Assembly: GCA_027487515.1 (NCBI GenBank)
Contig: JAIYDL010000016.1
Span: forward strand, 248,001-312,000
From: Pseudomonadota bacterium
GTDB taxonomy: Bacteria; Bdellovibrionota; Bacteriovoracia; Bacteriovoracales; Bacteriovoracaceae
Direction: 5' to 3'
Length of the DNA stretch: 64,000 bases
In this document: positions 52,980 through 61,992 of the stretch, piece after piece
Position numbering within the stretch: the first letter of the stretch is position 1
Layout of the letters: each line of letters starts with the position of its first letter
Translations under genes and position numbers: made by a program
Notes under the pieces: generated by a model
Database searches by the model: none
What the model was told of the DNA's origin: nothing
The model's input: the letters and a program-made list of their open reading frames with translations, nothing else

Positions 52980-54845
52980 ATGATTAAAGAACTGACCGAA
53001 GAGCAAGTCCGGACGATGACGCTCGAGGAAAAAGACGCTTGGTGGCTTAAGAACGTTTACAAAGGGGATATGCCTCAATTGACCCTCCGTTCTGCGTTGA
53101 CAGGAATGATCTTAGGTGGAGTCCTCTCTCTCACCAACCTCTACATCGGCATCAAGACTGGTTGGACCCTGGGCGTAGGGATTTCTTCAGTGATTCTCTC
53201 TTTTGCGCTGTTCAAGCTCATGGCCCGGCTAAAGCTTGGCACCGAAATGACTATTTTAGAAAATAATGCAATGCAGAGTATTGCCACGAGTGCTGGGTAT
53301 ATGACGGCTCCGATGATGGCCTCCATTCCCGCTTACATGATGGTCACGGGACAGGTAATCCCTATGTGGCAGTGCTTCTGGTGGATCGTCATCCTCGCCC
53401 TCTTGGGAGTTCTCTTCGCCTTCCCGCTTAAAAGAAGATTCATCAACGAAGAGCAGATGCCCTTCCCAGAAGGCTACGCTGCGGGCGTGGTTCTCGATAG
53501 CCTCCATGAAGACGAAGGCGGTCAGGGGATGTTTAAGGCGAAGCTCATGATGGTCGGTGCGGGCCTCTCGGCCTTGATCGAGTTTCTGCGCGCGGATACA
53601 CTCCTCGAGAAGATTAAGCTCAATTTCCTTGCGATCCCGCACTACTGGGACTCTTTCATCTACAGATTCGCAACTCCGGCGATCATGGGAACGCCGCTCA
53701 AGGACCTTACGATCCAGTTCGACACGTCGATCGTCATGGTCGGAACCGGCGGCCTCATGAGCATGAAGACGGCCATGTCGATTCTCCTCGGTGCCTTCGT
53801 GAACTACTTCCTCCTCGCACCCATCATGATTGACGCTGGGATCATCAAGGAGACCACGTTTAAGGCCATCACCATGTGGAGCCTCTGGGGTGGTGCTGCG
53901 GTCATGACCACGTCATCGCTGTACAGCTTTTTTTCCAAGCCACAGATCATCCTCCAGTCGTTCCAGAAGATGTTCTCAAAGGGCCAGGTTAAAAATGACG
54001 CCCTTGAAAAGATCGAGCTTCCGATGTGGATCTTTGCGGTCGGTATCCCAGTCATGGGTGCACTTACGGTGTACTTCGGGCACGTCTGGTTTGGCATCCA
54101 CTACTGGCTCGGGATCATCGCGATTCCTCTGGTGTTCGTCTTCACCCTCATCGCCGTAACGTCCACCGGTCTCACAGCGATCACTCCTGGTGGAGCGCTG
54201 GGAAAACTGACTCAGATCACCTACGGCGCCCTCGCTCCAGGGAACGTCACAACGAACCTCATGACCGCAGGGATTACCTCAGAGGTTTCGCTCAATGCTT
54301 CGAACCTTCTCATGGACATTAAGCCCGCCTACATGCTCGGCGGGAAGCCGAGGCACCAGGCCCTTGGTCACATCCTCGGCATCTTCGCCGGCGGCCTCGT
54401 TGCGGTCCCGGTCTTCTACAGCATTTTCCATGGGGACATTTCCCTCTTCACTACCGACGCGCTACCGCTCCCGAGTGCGCTGGTTTGGAAAGGTGTCTCC
54501 GAGGTCTTGACGAAGGGCCTCTCGAACCTTCACGTCACCGCCCAGATCGCTGCCGGCATCGGCGCTGTCCTCGGGATCGTGATCGAAATTCTGAACAAGA
54601 AAATGAACGGCCGCTTCCCGCTTTCCGGTGTGGGCCTCGGGTTAGGTTTCGTGCTTCGGTTCACCGACGCGTGGTCCATGGCCCTCGGGACACTCATCTT
54701 CTGGATTGCTCGGAAGATCTGCAAGAACAAAGAAGGCGTCGGGTACCGTGCCTTCGTTGATAACCAGGAAACCCTGGCCGCCGGTGTGATCGCCGGTGGA
54801 TCCATCATCGGGATCATCCTCATCCTCCTCGAACAAGCTGTCTAA
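52980..54845 (+). CDS. OPT-family oligopeptide transporter
   Basis: 621 aa, about 14 membrane helices. N-terminal QLTLRSALTGMILGGVLSLTNLYIGIKTGW and LENNAMQSIATSAGYM are the OPT signature, with NFLAIPHYWDSFIYRF and GALAPGNVTTNLMTAGITSE inside. Imports small peptides with protons. ATG 52980 has GAGGTGA 6 bp upstream; the in-frame GTG at 52971 belongs to the SD itself. A strong terminator closes the gene. Confidence 0.92.
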   Translation: MIKELTEEQVRTMTLEEKDAWWLKNVYKGDMPQLTLRSALTGMILGGVLSLTNLYIGIKTGWTLGVGISSVILSFALFKLMARLKLGTEMTILENNAMQSIATSAGYMTAPMMASIPAYMMVTGQVIPMWQCFWWIVILALLGVLFAFPLKRRFINEEQMPFPEGYAAGVVLDSLHEDEGGQGMFKAKLMMVGAGLSALIEFLRADTLLEKIKLNFLAIPHYWDSFIYRFATPAIMGTPLKDLTIQFDTSIVMVGTGGLMSMKTAMSILLGAFVNYFLLAPIMIDAGIIKETTFKAITMWSLWGGAAVMTTSSLYSFFSKPQIILQSFQKMFSKGQVKNDALEKIELPMWIFAVGIPVMGALTVYFGHVWFGIHYWLGIIAIPLVFVFTLIAVTSTGLTAITPGGALGKLTQITYGALAPGNVTTNLMTAGITSEVSLNASNLLMDIKPAYMLGGKPRHQALGHILGIFAGGLVAVPVFYSIFHGDISLFTTDALPLPSALVWKGVSEVLTKGLSNLHVTAQIAAGIGAVLGIVIEILNKKMNGRFPLSGVGLGLGFVLRFTDAWSMALGTLIFWIARKICKNKEGVGYRAFVDNQETLAAGVIAGGSIIGIILILLEQAV

Positions 54846-54853
54846 GCTTTCAG

Positions 54854-54882
54854 GGCCCCGCTTCGGCGGGGCCTTTTTTTTT
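54854..54882 (+). terminator. Rho-independent terminator after OPT transporter
   Basis: GGCCCCGC (54854-54861), 4-nt loop, GCGGGGCC (54866-54873), nine T. Confidence 0.95.
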
Positions 54883-54980
54883 CCAAGTTCGGCACCATCC
54901 TTGCTCCTTATCCTGGTGATCAGAAACCCTTCATTGGCGTTTTGATGATTTACGGTAACCACACTGTATAAGGATTAGAC

Positions 54981-56414
54981 ATGCGTAAACTAGCGATCCT
55001 CCTCTTCAGCTCAGTCCTTCTTACGGCGACCGCAACCGCTGGGCAGATCAGCTCCATAGGCCTGATCCTCTCGCCGAACCTCCAGGGTAAGATCGACGGG
55101 ACTTTTGAACTGCAGCGAGGCCTCTTTAATCAGACGAGTGAGGTTGTGACCGTTTCTAACGCGGGCCCGGGCCTCCACCAGGTGGCACTCCTGAGACCCC
55201 TCGACGTGAAGTCGGTCAAACTGAGGTTAACTCTGAAGTCAGCGGCGAATCTCAAAGATGATCTCAGCGAATCAGCAGTGATCACGGGGACCCTTACTCC
55301 TGGGAAAGAGCTCCGCCGGGAGGGCCTAGAGATCGTGAACGAAGACCTCAACGCACAGCTGAGTTGTGCCAACGTCATTGCTTCGCGGATCGTCGGAAAC
55401 CAATTAGAAATTAACTTGAGTCGATTCGCGAACCTCACGGACTGCAGCGGCCGAGATCTGCCGGAGTTTTCACACCGCTTCGTGGGCCAGCGGCGCATCG
55501 ACGATGGCTCGAACTGGTTTTCTTTAGCGGACGACGAGAAGATGGGCCGCGAGTACACGGAGAAGTTCATCCAGGAAAACAGAGACAAGATCCTTCCGCT
55601 CGAGCATCCGACCACGCGCTACATGCAAGAGAAAATGGAGCTCATCGCGCGCTACTCAGATCTTCCCAACTTAAGACCCAAGGTCCGGGTGATTAACGCC
55701 GACGTGTTAAATGCGTTTGCCCTGCCCGGAGGATACGTCTTCGTGTTCCGCGGACTGATGGAGAAGGCTCCTTCGGAGGCAGCACTCCTTGGAGTCCTCG
55801 GTCACGAATGGGCCCACGTCACGGCCCGCCATGGAACTCGGGGGATGACTCGCACCCTTAAGACCCTGGCCGTCGCGGTCTCGATCGCGCTGGCGACTCA
55901 AGTCTGGGCCCAGGTCACCGACGATAAGGTCCAGAAACTGGTTCTTCCTCTCATCGGTGCCGGTACCCTGGCCGGAGCGCAGTTGCGCCTCCTCTCTAAG
56001 GGCCGAGAACAGGAGCTCGAGGCGGATCGTCTCGGGTCCCAGTACGCCCTCTTGGCGAACTACCATCCACGAGGGATCGGTGACATGTTTGAAGCCTTCA
56101 AGCGAGAGGCCGGTGGGAGTTCGTCCACCTTGGAGCAATTCCTTGCTTCGCACCCGAACCACGACACGCGCATCGGTCGAAACCACGTGCTCGCGGCCCT
56201 CTTTTACCCGGCAAGGCCTGACTACATCACGAACTCACAGGGCTTCGACCACGCACTCGCCGCTCTGACCGGACAACCGCTCCCGCAAGCGGCCCAGTCG
56301 GCCCAGGTGGCCCAGTCCTTCGTCGACGGACTCCGAGCACAGCAAGAGGGAATCATCGTCGAACAGATGAAGGCACACATCGGCGACCTCATGCGGGGGA
56401 GAACCGCACGCTAG
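54981..56414 (+). CDS. exported M48-family metalloprotease with N-terminal accessory domain
   Basis: 477 aa. A signal peptide (MRKLAILLFSSVLLTATATA) is followed by a beta-rich N-terminal region (about 25-165) of unknown fold, then M48: RPKVRVINADVLNAFALPGGYVFVFRGLM, GHEWAHVTARHG (HExxH, catalytic), REQELEADRLGSQYAL (third ligand Glu). M48 C-terminal helices follow with HPNHDTRIGRN. Resembles exported BepA/Loi-type proteases of envelope quality control, but the N-terminal addition is unusual. Single gene after the OPT terminator; converges with ndh 15 bp later. Confidence 0.92.
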   Translation: MRKLAILLFSSVLLTATATAGQISSIGLILSPNLQGKIDGTFELQRGLFNQTSEVVTVSNAGPGLHQVALLRPLDVKSVKLRLTLKSAANLKDDLSESAVITGTLTPGKELRREGLEIVNEDLNAQLSCANVIASRIVGNQLEINLSRFANLTDCSGRDLPEFSHRFVGQRRIDDGSNWFSLADDEKMGREYTEKFIQENRDKILPLEHPTTRYMQEKMELIARYSDLPNLRPKVRVINADVLNAFALPGGYVFVFRGLMEKAPSEAALLGVLGHEWAHVTARHGTRGMTRTLKTLAVAVSIALATQVWAQVTDDKVQKLVLPLIGAGTLAGAQLRLLSKGREQELEADRLGSQYALLANYHPRGIGDMFEAFKREAGGSSSTLEQFLASHPNHDTRIGRNHVLAALFYPARPDYITNSQGFDHALAALTGQPLPQAAQSAQVAQSFVDGLRAQQEGIIVEQMKAHIGDLMRGRTAR

Positions 56415-56429
56415 CGGAGTCTCCTCGGT

Positions 56430-57677
56430 TTACTCTTTTTCAATCATCAGACGAGCGCCGCGCCGGAAGGTGAGGTAGGTCCAGGCCCATTGGAACAGCA
56501 CGAACACTCGATTCTTGAAGCCAATGAGATAGTAGATGTGAACCAGGAGCCACGCCATCCAGGCCGTGAAGCCGGAGAACTCGAGACCCTTGTACATGGC
56601 CACGGCCCGGGAGCGCCCGATCGTCGCCATCTGCCCCTTGTCGATGTACTTGAAGCGCTCCGGCGCTCTTGAACCCAAGATGCGCGCTCGGATGATCTTC
56701 GCCACAAACCGTCCCTGCTGCATGGCCACGGGAGCAAGACCTGGAAGTGGGGCACCTTGGGCGCCCCACTTATAGTGGGCCTGATCGCCGATCACGAAGA
56801 CTTCTGGAAATCCTGGGAGAGAGAGATCTTTGGTGACCATCACTCTTCCTTGCCGGTCAAGCTCAACGTTGAGCTTGCGGTTGAGCGGGCCCTGGGCGAC
56901 GCCCGCCGCCCAGAGAATGGTTCCGGCCGAAATGAACTCGCCCCCCGCCGTGATGCCCTCCTTTGTAATGTTGGTCACTACGGCATTCACGCGGACCTCC
57001 ACGCCTAATTCATTCAGTTCTCGGACTGCCTCTGCCTGGAGCGCTGGAGTCATGGAAGGCAGGATCACGGGACCTCCTTCGATGAGGATGATCCGGGCCT
57101 CCTGAGGGCGAATGTGGTCAAAGTCCCGCTGAATGTTATAGCGCGTGATTTCCCCGAGGCCTCCGGCCAGCTCCACCCCTGTCGGGCCACCGCCCACGAT
57201 GACGAAAGTCATGAACTGATCGTGGGCCTTCGGGTCTTGAGTTCGCTCCGCTTCCTCGAAGGCGCGGAAAACTTTTCTTCGGATCTCCGTTGCCTGGCCC
57301 AAGGTTTTCAAGGCCGGTGCGACGGCTTCCCATTCGGGAGCATTGAAGTAGGTGTAGGTTGAGCCGCAGGCGAGGATGAGGAAGTCATAGGGGATACGGT
57401 TGGCCTCTGTCTGAACCCAACGCTCCTCGCGGTTGACCTCCTGGACTTCGCCGAGCAGCACCTCGATGCTGTCTTGGCTCAGGAGCGCGCGCAGAGGGTA
57501 GGCAATCTCGGCCGGCGAAAGCCCGGCCATCGCAACTTGATAGAGCAGCGGCTGGAAGAGATGGTAGTTGCGCTTATCGACCAGAGTGATCTTGACTCCT
57601 GCGATCTGAGAGAGCCGCTTGGCCGCCGATAATCCGCCGAAGCCACCGCCAACAATTACAACCCGTGGAGTGTCCAT
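56430..57677 (-). CDS. ndh: type II NADH dehydrogenase (NDH-2)
   Basis: 415 aa FAD oxidoreductase transferring electrons from NADH to quinone without pumping. N-terminal FAD site VVIVGGGFGGLSAAKRL, YHLFQPLLYQVAMAGL, NAD site VIVGGGPTGVELAGGL, QAEAVRELNELGVEV, and EVFVIGDQAHYKW. The C-terminal amphipathic membrane anchor (SGFTAWMAWLLVHIYYLIGF ... FQWAWTYLTFRRG) is characteristic. Single gene. Confidence 0.95.
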   Translation of the reverse strand: MDTPRVVIVGGGFGGLSAAKRLSQIAGVKITLVDKRNYHLFQPLLYQVAMAGLSPAEIAYPLRALLSQDSIEVLLGEVQEVNREERWVQTEANRIPYDFLILACGSTYTYFNAPEWEAVAPALKTLGQATEIRRKVFRAFEEAERTQDPKAHDQFMTFVIVGGGPTGVELAGGLGEITRYNIQRDFDHIRPQEARIILIEGGPVILPSMTPALQAEAVRELNELGVEVRVNAVVTNITKEGITAGGEFISAGTILWAAGVAQGPLNRKLNVELDRQGRVMVTKDLSLPGFPEVFVIGDQAHYKWGAQGAPLPGLAPVAMQQGRFVAKIIRARILGSRAPERFKYIDKGQMATIGRSRAVAMYKGLEFSGFTAWMAWLLVHIYYLIGFKNRVFVLFQWAWTYLTFRRGARLMIEKE

Positions 57678-57744
57678 CTCGGGATCCTAGCACAGTGGTG
57701 CCAGTGCCGAACCGCCGCCCGCAGCGCCCAATGAGAGTGGGGCG

Positions 57745-58377
57745 TTAGCGCTGGAAGATGTCTGCGGGCCCGACTCCGATGCGCACCACCTCTGGCACAC
57801 CGCTCGTGAAATCAATGATCGTCGTTTGCCCAAGGAAATCGATCTCTCCGGGATCAACGATGAGATCGATCATGCCTCCGAAATGATCCTCGATGAGAGC
57901 GGAGTAGATGAATCCCCCCTCTTCGAGCTCCAGCATTTCTGCGGAGACATGCGTTGAAATCACGACATCACCGTGGGCCTCGAGGATGGCGCGGCAGAGT
58001 TTCTTGGGAGGAAAGCGGATTCCGACCTGATGGTCATAGCGCGAGGCCTTCAGGAGCTTTGTGACCTTCTTCTGGGCTTCGAGGATAAAGGTGTAGGGCC
58101 CCGGGACCACGCGCTTCATGAGAGAGAACGCGGCGTCGGGGATGAGGGCGATTTCCATCGCCTTTTGAAAGTTCGCGCACATGACCGTGAAGTGCTTCGT
58201 GTCCTCCACGTGCCGAAGGGCATACAGCTTGTGGACACCTTCTCGGCTGTAAGGATCGGCGATCGCGACCCAGTTCGATTCGGTGGGAAAACAAACCAAT
58301 CCTCCGGCCCGGAGAGTTTCCGAGGCCCGCCGGAGGACACGGTCGTCAATGTTGGATTCGATGACGTATTCAATCAC
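57745..58377 (-). CDS. yciO: YciO-like member of the Sua5/YrdC family
   Basis: 210 aa with a YrdC fold: GGLVCFPTESNWVAIADP, KHFTVMCANF (as in YciO, HFTLMC), PGPYTFILEA, VGIRFPPKKLCRAIL. YciO is related to TsaC, which makes threonylcarbamoyl-AMP for tRNA t6A, but the residue set (KHFTVMC) groups it with YciO, whose role is unsettled. Divergent neighbours and no operon partner. Confidence 0.85.
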   Translation of the reverse strand: MIEYVIESNIDDRVLRRASETLRAGGLVCFPTESNWVAIADPYSREGVHKLYALRHVEDTKHFTVMCANFQKAMEIALIPDAAFSLMKRVVPGPYTFILEAQKKVTKLLKASRYDHQVGIRFPPKKLCRAILEAHGDVVISTHVSAEMLELEEGGFIYSALIEDHFGGMIDLIVDPGEIDFLGQTTIIDFTSGVPEVVRIGVGPADIFQR

Positions 58378-58404
58378 GGGGTTGTTCTACCACAGTTTCG
58401 GGGA

Positions 58405-58434
58405 TAAAAAAAAAGCTCAGTTTCCTGAGCTTTT
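58405..58434 (-). terminator. terminator of the DksA/TraR-family gene
   Basis: AAAAGCTCAG (58411-58420) pairs with CTGAGCTTTT (58425-58434), loop TTTC. On the minus strand it continues into a run of nine T, 24 bp after the stop of the gene at 58458. May also work on the plus strand. Confidence 0.85.
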
Positions 58435-58457
58435 GGAGGGGTCAATGTCTTCAGAGG

Positions 58458-58895
58458 TTAGTGCCCGCTGACGCTCATCTCGCGGCCGAGGGACTTGGAG
58501 CGGCGTTCGTAGAAGTTCTGTGATTCTTCGCGCTCGGATTCTTCCTTGCAAAGGATGCACATCTCAGAGGTGGGCCGCGCGATCAGTCGTGAGTACGTGA
58601 TCGGCTCGGCGCACTCGTCGCACATGCCGTACTGGTCCGACTCAATCTTGCTCAGGGTCTTCATGATTTTCTTGTAGTAGAGGTTCTCGCGGTTCGAAAA
58701 CCGCATGTCCGCGGCCAGGAGGATGTTGTCATTGGCAGAGTCCACCTCATCCTTGGCACCGGTTAACGAGTTGTTTTCGTACTCGTGTTTTTTGAGCTGG
58801 AAGTTTGAACGGATACGCTCTGCTTCACCCATTAATTTGTCTTTAAGCAGCTTGATCTGCTTGTCAGACAAGTGACTGTTTAGTCGAACTGACAT
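58458..58895 (-). CDS. DksA/TraR-family zinc-finger transcription regulator
   Basis: 145 aa. A long helical hairpin (LSDKQIKLLKDKLMGEAERI ... LLAADMRFSNREN) precedes a four-Cys zinc finger MCDECAEPI ... CILCKEE. Such proteins enter the RNA polymerase secondary channel and, with ppGpp, tune rRNA and amino-acid promoters. The loop between helices lacks the clear DxxDxA of DksA (reads DEVDSAN), so the acid pair is partly kept. AAGGAG upstream (minus). A small CGGCC/GGCCG hairpin sits in its leader at 58918-58931. Confidence 0.85.
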   Translation of the reverse strand: MSVRLNSHLSDKQIKLLKDKLMGEAERIRSNFQLKKHEYENNSLTGAKDEVDSANDNILLAADMRFSNRENLYYKKIMKTLSKIESDQYGMCDECAEPITYSRLIARPTSEMCILCKEESEREESQNFYERRSKSLGREMSVSGH

Positions 58896-59092
58896 CCTTA
58901 GTTCTCCTTGTGACAGGCGGCCTACGTGGCCGTTAGTTAACGTGTGTTAATGCAGAGAAAATTAAAAACCGTATTCGTTTGATTGCCAAGTGCTGAAGGG
59001 GTTATAAGGCCTTGTATTATCTAACATTTGCTTTCAGGATTGCGAGAGGGTGTAAGGTTCTGATACACCCTTAACAAAATCATAGGTACCTC

Positions 59093-60499
59093 ATGAGCGA
59101 CTCTAAAGAGAAATTTCTCAGCGACGTTTTTTTGACACTAAGAGAATACATCTCTGAGAGTTCAACCTCCGAGCTGGTGACGAAGGTTTCTCGTCCAGAG
59201 AAACTCAAGCAGTTGATCCCGGAGATCGCTCCAGAGGGTGTGAGTGATGAAAAACTTCTGAGCGAGCTGCGAGACATCCTTGAGCACTCCGTGAGCACGA
59301 TTCATCCTCTGTTTGTGAACCAACTTTTTGGTGGTCTCGACGAGGCGGCCTGGGCGGGTGAAGTCTTAAGCTCCCTGTTGAATCCCACGATGGCGACGTT
59401 TGAAATCGCTCCCGCCATAACTGTCATTGAGAAACGAGTCGTCACGGAGCTCCTGGACCGCATGGGCTTTGAGCGCGGCGAGGGAATCATGGTGACCGGG
59501 GGAAGCAACTCAAACCTTCTGGCCATGCTCTGTGCGCGCACGGAGTACAGTCCCAACATCCGCCTCACGGGCTTCGGGCACAACCGCTTCCGGGTCTATG
59601 CCTCGGCCGAAGCCCACTACTCCTTCGATAAGGCGGCGAACATCACGGGGATCGGCACGCAGAACCTCGTCCAAGTTCCGGCCAACGAGCGGGGTGAGAT
59701 GATCCCGGAGGAGCTGGAGCGGATTCTGTCTGCAGACCTCAAGGAAGGCTACGTTCCCATCATGGTCGGGGCAACCTTTGGGACCACAGTGATGGGTGCC
59801 TTCGACCCCGTGCCCAAGATCGCTAGAATTTGTGAGCGCTACAAGGTATGGCTTCATGTGGATGCGGCCTGGGGGGGCGGGGCCCTCTTCACGAACAAGC
59901 ATCGGCATCTCGTCAAGGGCATTCAGCTCGCGGACTCGGTCGCCTTCGACGCCCATAAAACCATGGGGACGCCGCTCATCACATCCTTTTTTCTGACCAA
60001 GCACGCTGGCATTCTTCGCAATGCCAATCGAGGTGGTGGTTCCGAGTACCTTTTCCACGAATACGATAATTCCGACTGGGACACTGGTACCTACTCCCTT
60101 CAGTGTGGACGGCGTGCCGATGTGCTCAAGTTTTGGCTTCTCTGGCGCGCCCACGGGACTCAGGGTCTCATCCGCCGGACTGAGCACCTCTTTGACCTGG
60201 CCCAGTATGCGACCCAGGAAATTTCCACGAACCCGCGCTTTAAGTTAATCCACTCAAACTACCTCAACGTCTGTTTCCAGGTTCAGCCGCGAGATCCTCT
60301 CGGCGACATTAATTCCTTCACACTCAAGGTTCGGAAAGCACTCGTTAGAGAAGGGCGCGCCATGGTGAACTATGCTCAGCGCGCTGACGGAACCATTTTC
60401 TTCCGCCTCGTCTTCCCCAACCATCGTACGGAGAAAGTTCATGTGGCCCAACTTCTGAGAATCATCTTGGAAACCGCGGACCGTGTCGATATAGTATAG
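59093..60499 (+). CDS. group II PLP-dependent amino acid decarboxylase
   Basis: 468 aa PLP enzyme. GIMVTGGSNSNLLAMLCAR, WLHVDAAWGGGALF with the cofactor Asp, and ADSVAFDAHKTMGTPLITS with the Schiff-base Lys are the DDC/GadB group II signature. Likely substrates are aspartate, glutamate, cysteine sulfinate or an aromatic amino acid; sequence alone does not decide. It has its own promoter region after the DksA-like gene and a DUF2231 gene 26 bp downstream. Confidence 0.9.
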   Translation: MSDSKEKFLSDVFLTLREYISESSTSELVTKVSRPEKLKQLIPEIAPEGVSDEKLLSELRDILEHSVSTIHPLFVNQLFGGLDEAAWAGEVLSSLLNPTMATFEIAPAITVIEKRVVTELLDRMGFERGEGIMVTGGSNSNLLAMLCARTEYSPNIRLTGFGHNRFRVYASAEAHYSFDKAANITGIGTQNLVQVPANERGEMIPEELERILSADLKEGYVPIMVGATFGTTVMGAFDPVPKIARICERYKVWLHVDAAWGGGALFTNKHRHLVKGIQLADSVAFDAHKTMGTPLITSFFLTKHAGILRNANRGGGSEYLFHEYDNSDWDTGTYSLQCGRRADVLKFWLLWRAHGTQGLIRRTEHLFDLAQYATQEISTNPRFKLIHSNYLNVCFQVQPRDPLGDINSFTLKVRKALVREGRAMVNYAQRADGTIFFRLVFPNHRTEKVHVAQLLRIILETADRVDIV

Positions 60500-60525
60500 G
60501 AAACAATTTTCCACGAGGCCCCCTC

Positions 60526-61134
60526 ATGCAAGTCCCTTACCATCCACTGGTCGTGCATTTTCCTTTGGCACTCACTTTCATCCTCCCACTGCTCATTTTG
60601 ATTTTTGCCTGGATGATTAAGGCGAATAAAATGACTCCGAAAGGGTGGTTGATCATCGTGGGCCTCCAAATGGCTGTGGTCGTTAGCGGATACGTGGCCC
60701 TTGAAACCGGGGAGAACGAGGAACACGCCGTTGGTCGTGTGGTCGCGAAAGGACTCATCCACGACCACGAAGAAGCGGCAGAGATTTTTGTTGGTTCAAC
60801 GGTGCTGGGCCTCGTCTTATCCATTGCTGCTTTCTTCCTGCGCAAAGAGCTGAGCTTTCCTTTGAAGCTCGGGATCGCTGCTATAGGCCTCCTTTCTAGT
60901 TTCCTGGCCTACCGCACAGGGAAACTTGGAGGTGAGTTAGTCTACGTTCATGGTGCGGCCAACGCATACCGCGTAGGTCCGAGTTCAGGGTCACTTCTAC
61001 CCACCCCTGGTCAGGCAACGTCCGAATCCACATTACCGATCAATGAGTCAGAAAGTTTGAAGCCGGATGAGAACGATTATGGTACTTCCGACGAACCTTC
61101 CATCGGTGATGATGACTTTAAGCAAGAGGATTAG
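60526..61134 (+). CDS. DUF2231 membrane protein
   Basis: 202 aa, four or five membrane helices. The N-terminal YHPLVVHFPLALTFIL is the DUF2231 signature, with conserved His at the membrane face and HDHEEAAEIFVGST (His/Glu, possibly metal or haem binding). C-terminal 45 residues are acidic and disordered. Function unknown. Two bases before the next gene, probably one transcript with the decarboxylase. Confidence 0.82.
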   Translation: MQVPYHPLVVHFPLALTFILPLLILIFAWMIKANKMTPKGWLIIVGLQMAVVVSGYVALETGENEEHAVGRVVAKGLIHDHEEAAEIFVGSTVLGLVLSIAAFFLRKELSFPLKLGIAAIGLLSSFLAYRTGKLGGELVYVHGAANAYRVGPSSGSLLPTPGQATSESTLPINESESLKPDENDYGTSDEPSIGDDDFKQED

Positions 61135-61136
61135 AC

Positions 61137-61670
61137 TTGAAACGTTGGCCTTTTCTTTTTTTGGCCCTGGCATGCTTCCAGGGTTTCGCACGGGCCGAAG
61201 AATCTATCAGTATGCCCGCGAGCTGTGAGGGAAATCGGCTCAACTCGAGTTCCGGGAAGCTTCTCTACCAATTCGCCTTCGTTCGAGAGTGCATTCAAGG
61301 ACTCCAGGAGGCCCAGGCGAACCGAGGTCGTTTCTGCGACGACCGCAAGCTCATTCGTGAAAATGGCACCCTCGCTCACCGCTTCCGCTTCGCGAGCGAC
61401 TGTAAAGATGGCCTAACGGACCTGCAGCGCTCTGCGCGGGGCCTGTTCTGCGATCACGCGGACATGATTCAGGTGTACCGGGGCCTCATCACGACTCATT
61501 CTTTTGATTCGAGTTGCCAGGAGGCGCTGACCGAGGCGAGCACCTACAACGGGTTGTTTTGCAATGGGAGCGTAATGACGAGCCACACCGGTCGTCGTCT
61601 CCGGGATTACACTTTCAGCTCCTCCTGTAAGGATGCTCTGCCAGCGATGGGTCGGTCGGTTATCTTTTGA
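61137..61670 (+). CDS. exported protein with four ~37-residue two-Cys repeats
   Basis: 177 aa, not recognised. Signal peptide (MKRWPFLFLALACFQGFARA) then four units of 37-38 residues: a Cys at the start, 21 residues later a second Cys, with F/Y before it and (K/Q)(D/E)(A/G)L after it (e.g. DCKDGL, SCQEAL, SCKDAL), and a G-x-F link between units. The TTG start at 61137 has GAGGA 7 bp upstream. Third repeat protein of the window with two Cys per unit, but unrelated in sequence to the two at 45-46.7 kb. Overlaps the DUF486 stop by 11 bp. Confidence 0.82.
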   Translation: MKRWPFLFLALACFQGFARAEESISMPASCEGNRLNSSSGKLLYQFAFVRECIQGLQEAQANRGRFCDDRKLIRENGTLAHRFRFASDCKDGLTDLQRSARGLFCDHADMIQVYRGLITTHSFDSSCQEALTEASTYNGLFCNGSVMTSHTGRRLRDYTFSSSCKDALPAMGRSVIF

Positions 61671-61992
61671 AGATGAAGTACACGGCACCGACGAGGCACG
61701 CCCCTGCATAGAGAAAGTTCCGATTCAGTTCTTCTTTCATGAACAGGACAGCAAAGAGCGAGAAGACGATCATCGTGATGACTTCTTGGAGGATCTTGAG
61801 CTGCGCCAGAGAAAAGTGTTGAAAGCCGATGCGGTTGGCCGGGACCTGGAAGCAGTATTCAAAGAAGGCGACACTCCAGCTCGCGAGAATTGCGATCCAC
61901 AGGGGCTTCGTCCCTAGTGTTTTTAGGTGACCGTACCAAGCGTAGGTCATGAAGACATTGGACAGAAAGAGGAGACCGATAGTTTTGAGCAT
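61660..61992 (-). CDS. DUF486/DMT-family small membrane protein
   Basis: 110 aa with four helices: IGLLFLSNVFMTYAWYGHL, KPLWIAILASWSVAFFEYCFQVPANRIG, LAQLKILQEVITMIVFSLFAVLF, FLYAGACLVGAVYFIF. This is the DUF486 (DMT-like) profile; possible small-molecule transporter, unproven. Start overlaps the stop of the thioredoxin-like gene. Confidence 0.85.
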   Translation of the reverse strand: MLKTIGLLFLSNVFMTYAWYGHLKTLGTKPLWIAILASWSVAFFEYCFQVPANRIGFQHFSLAQLKILQEVITMIVFSLFAVLFMKEELNRNFLYAGACLVGAVYFIFKR

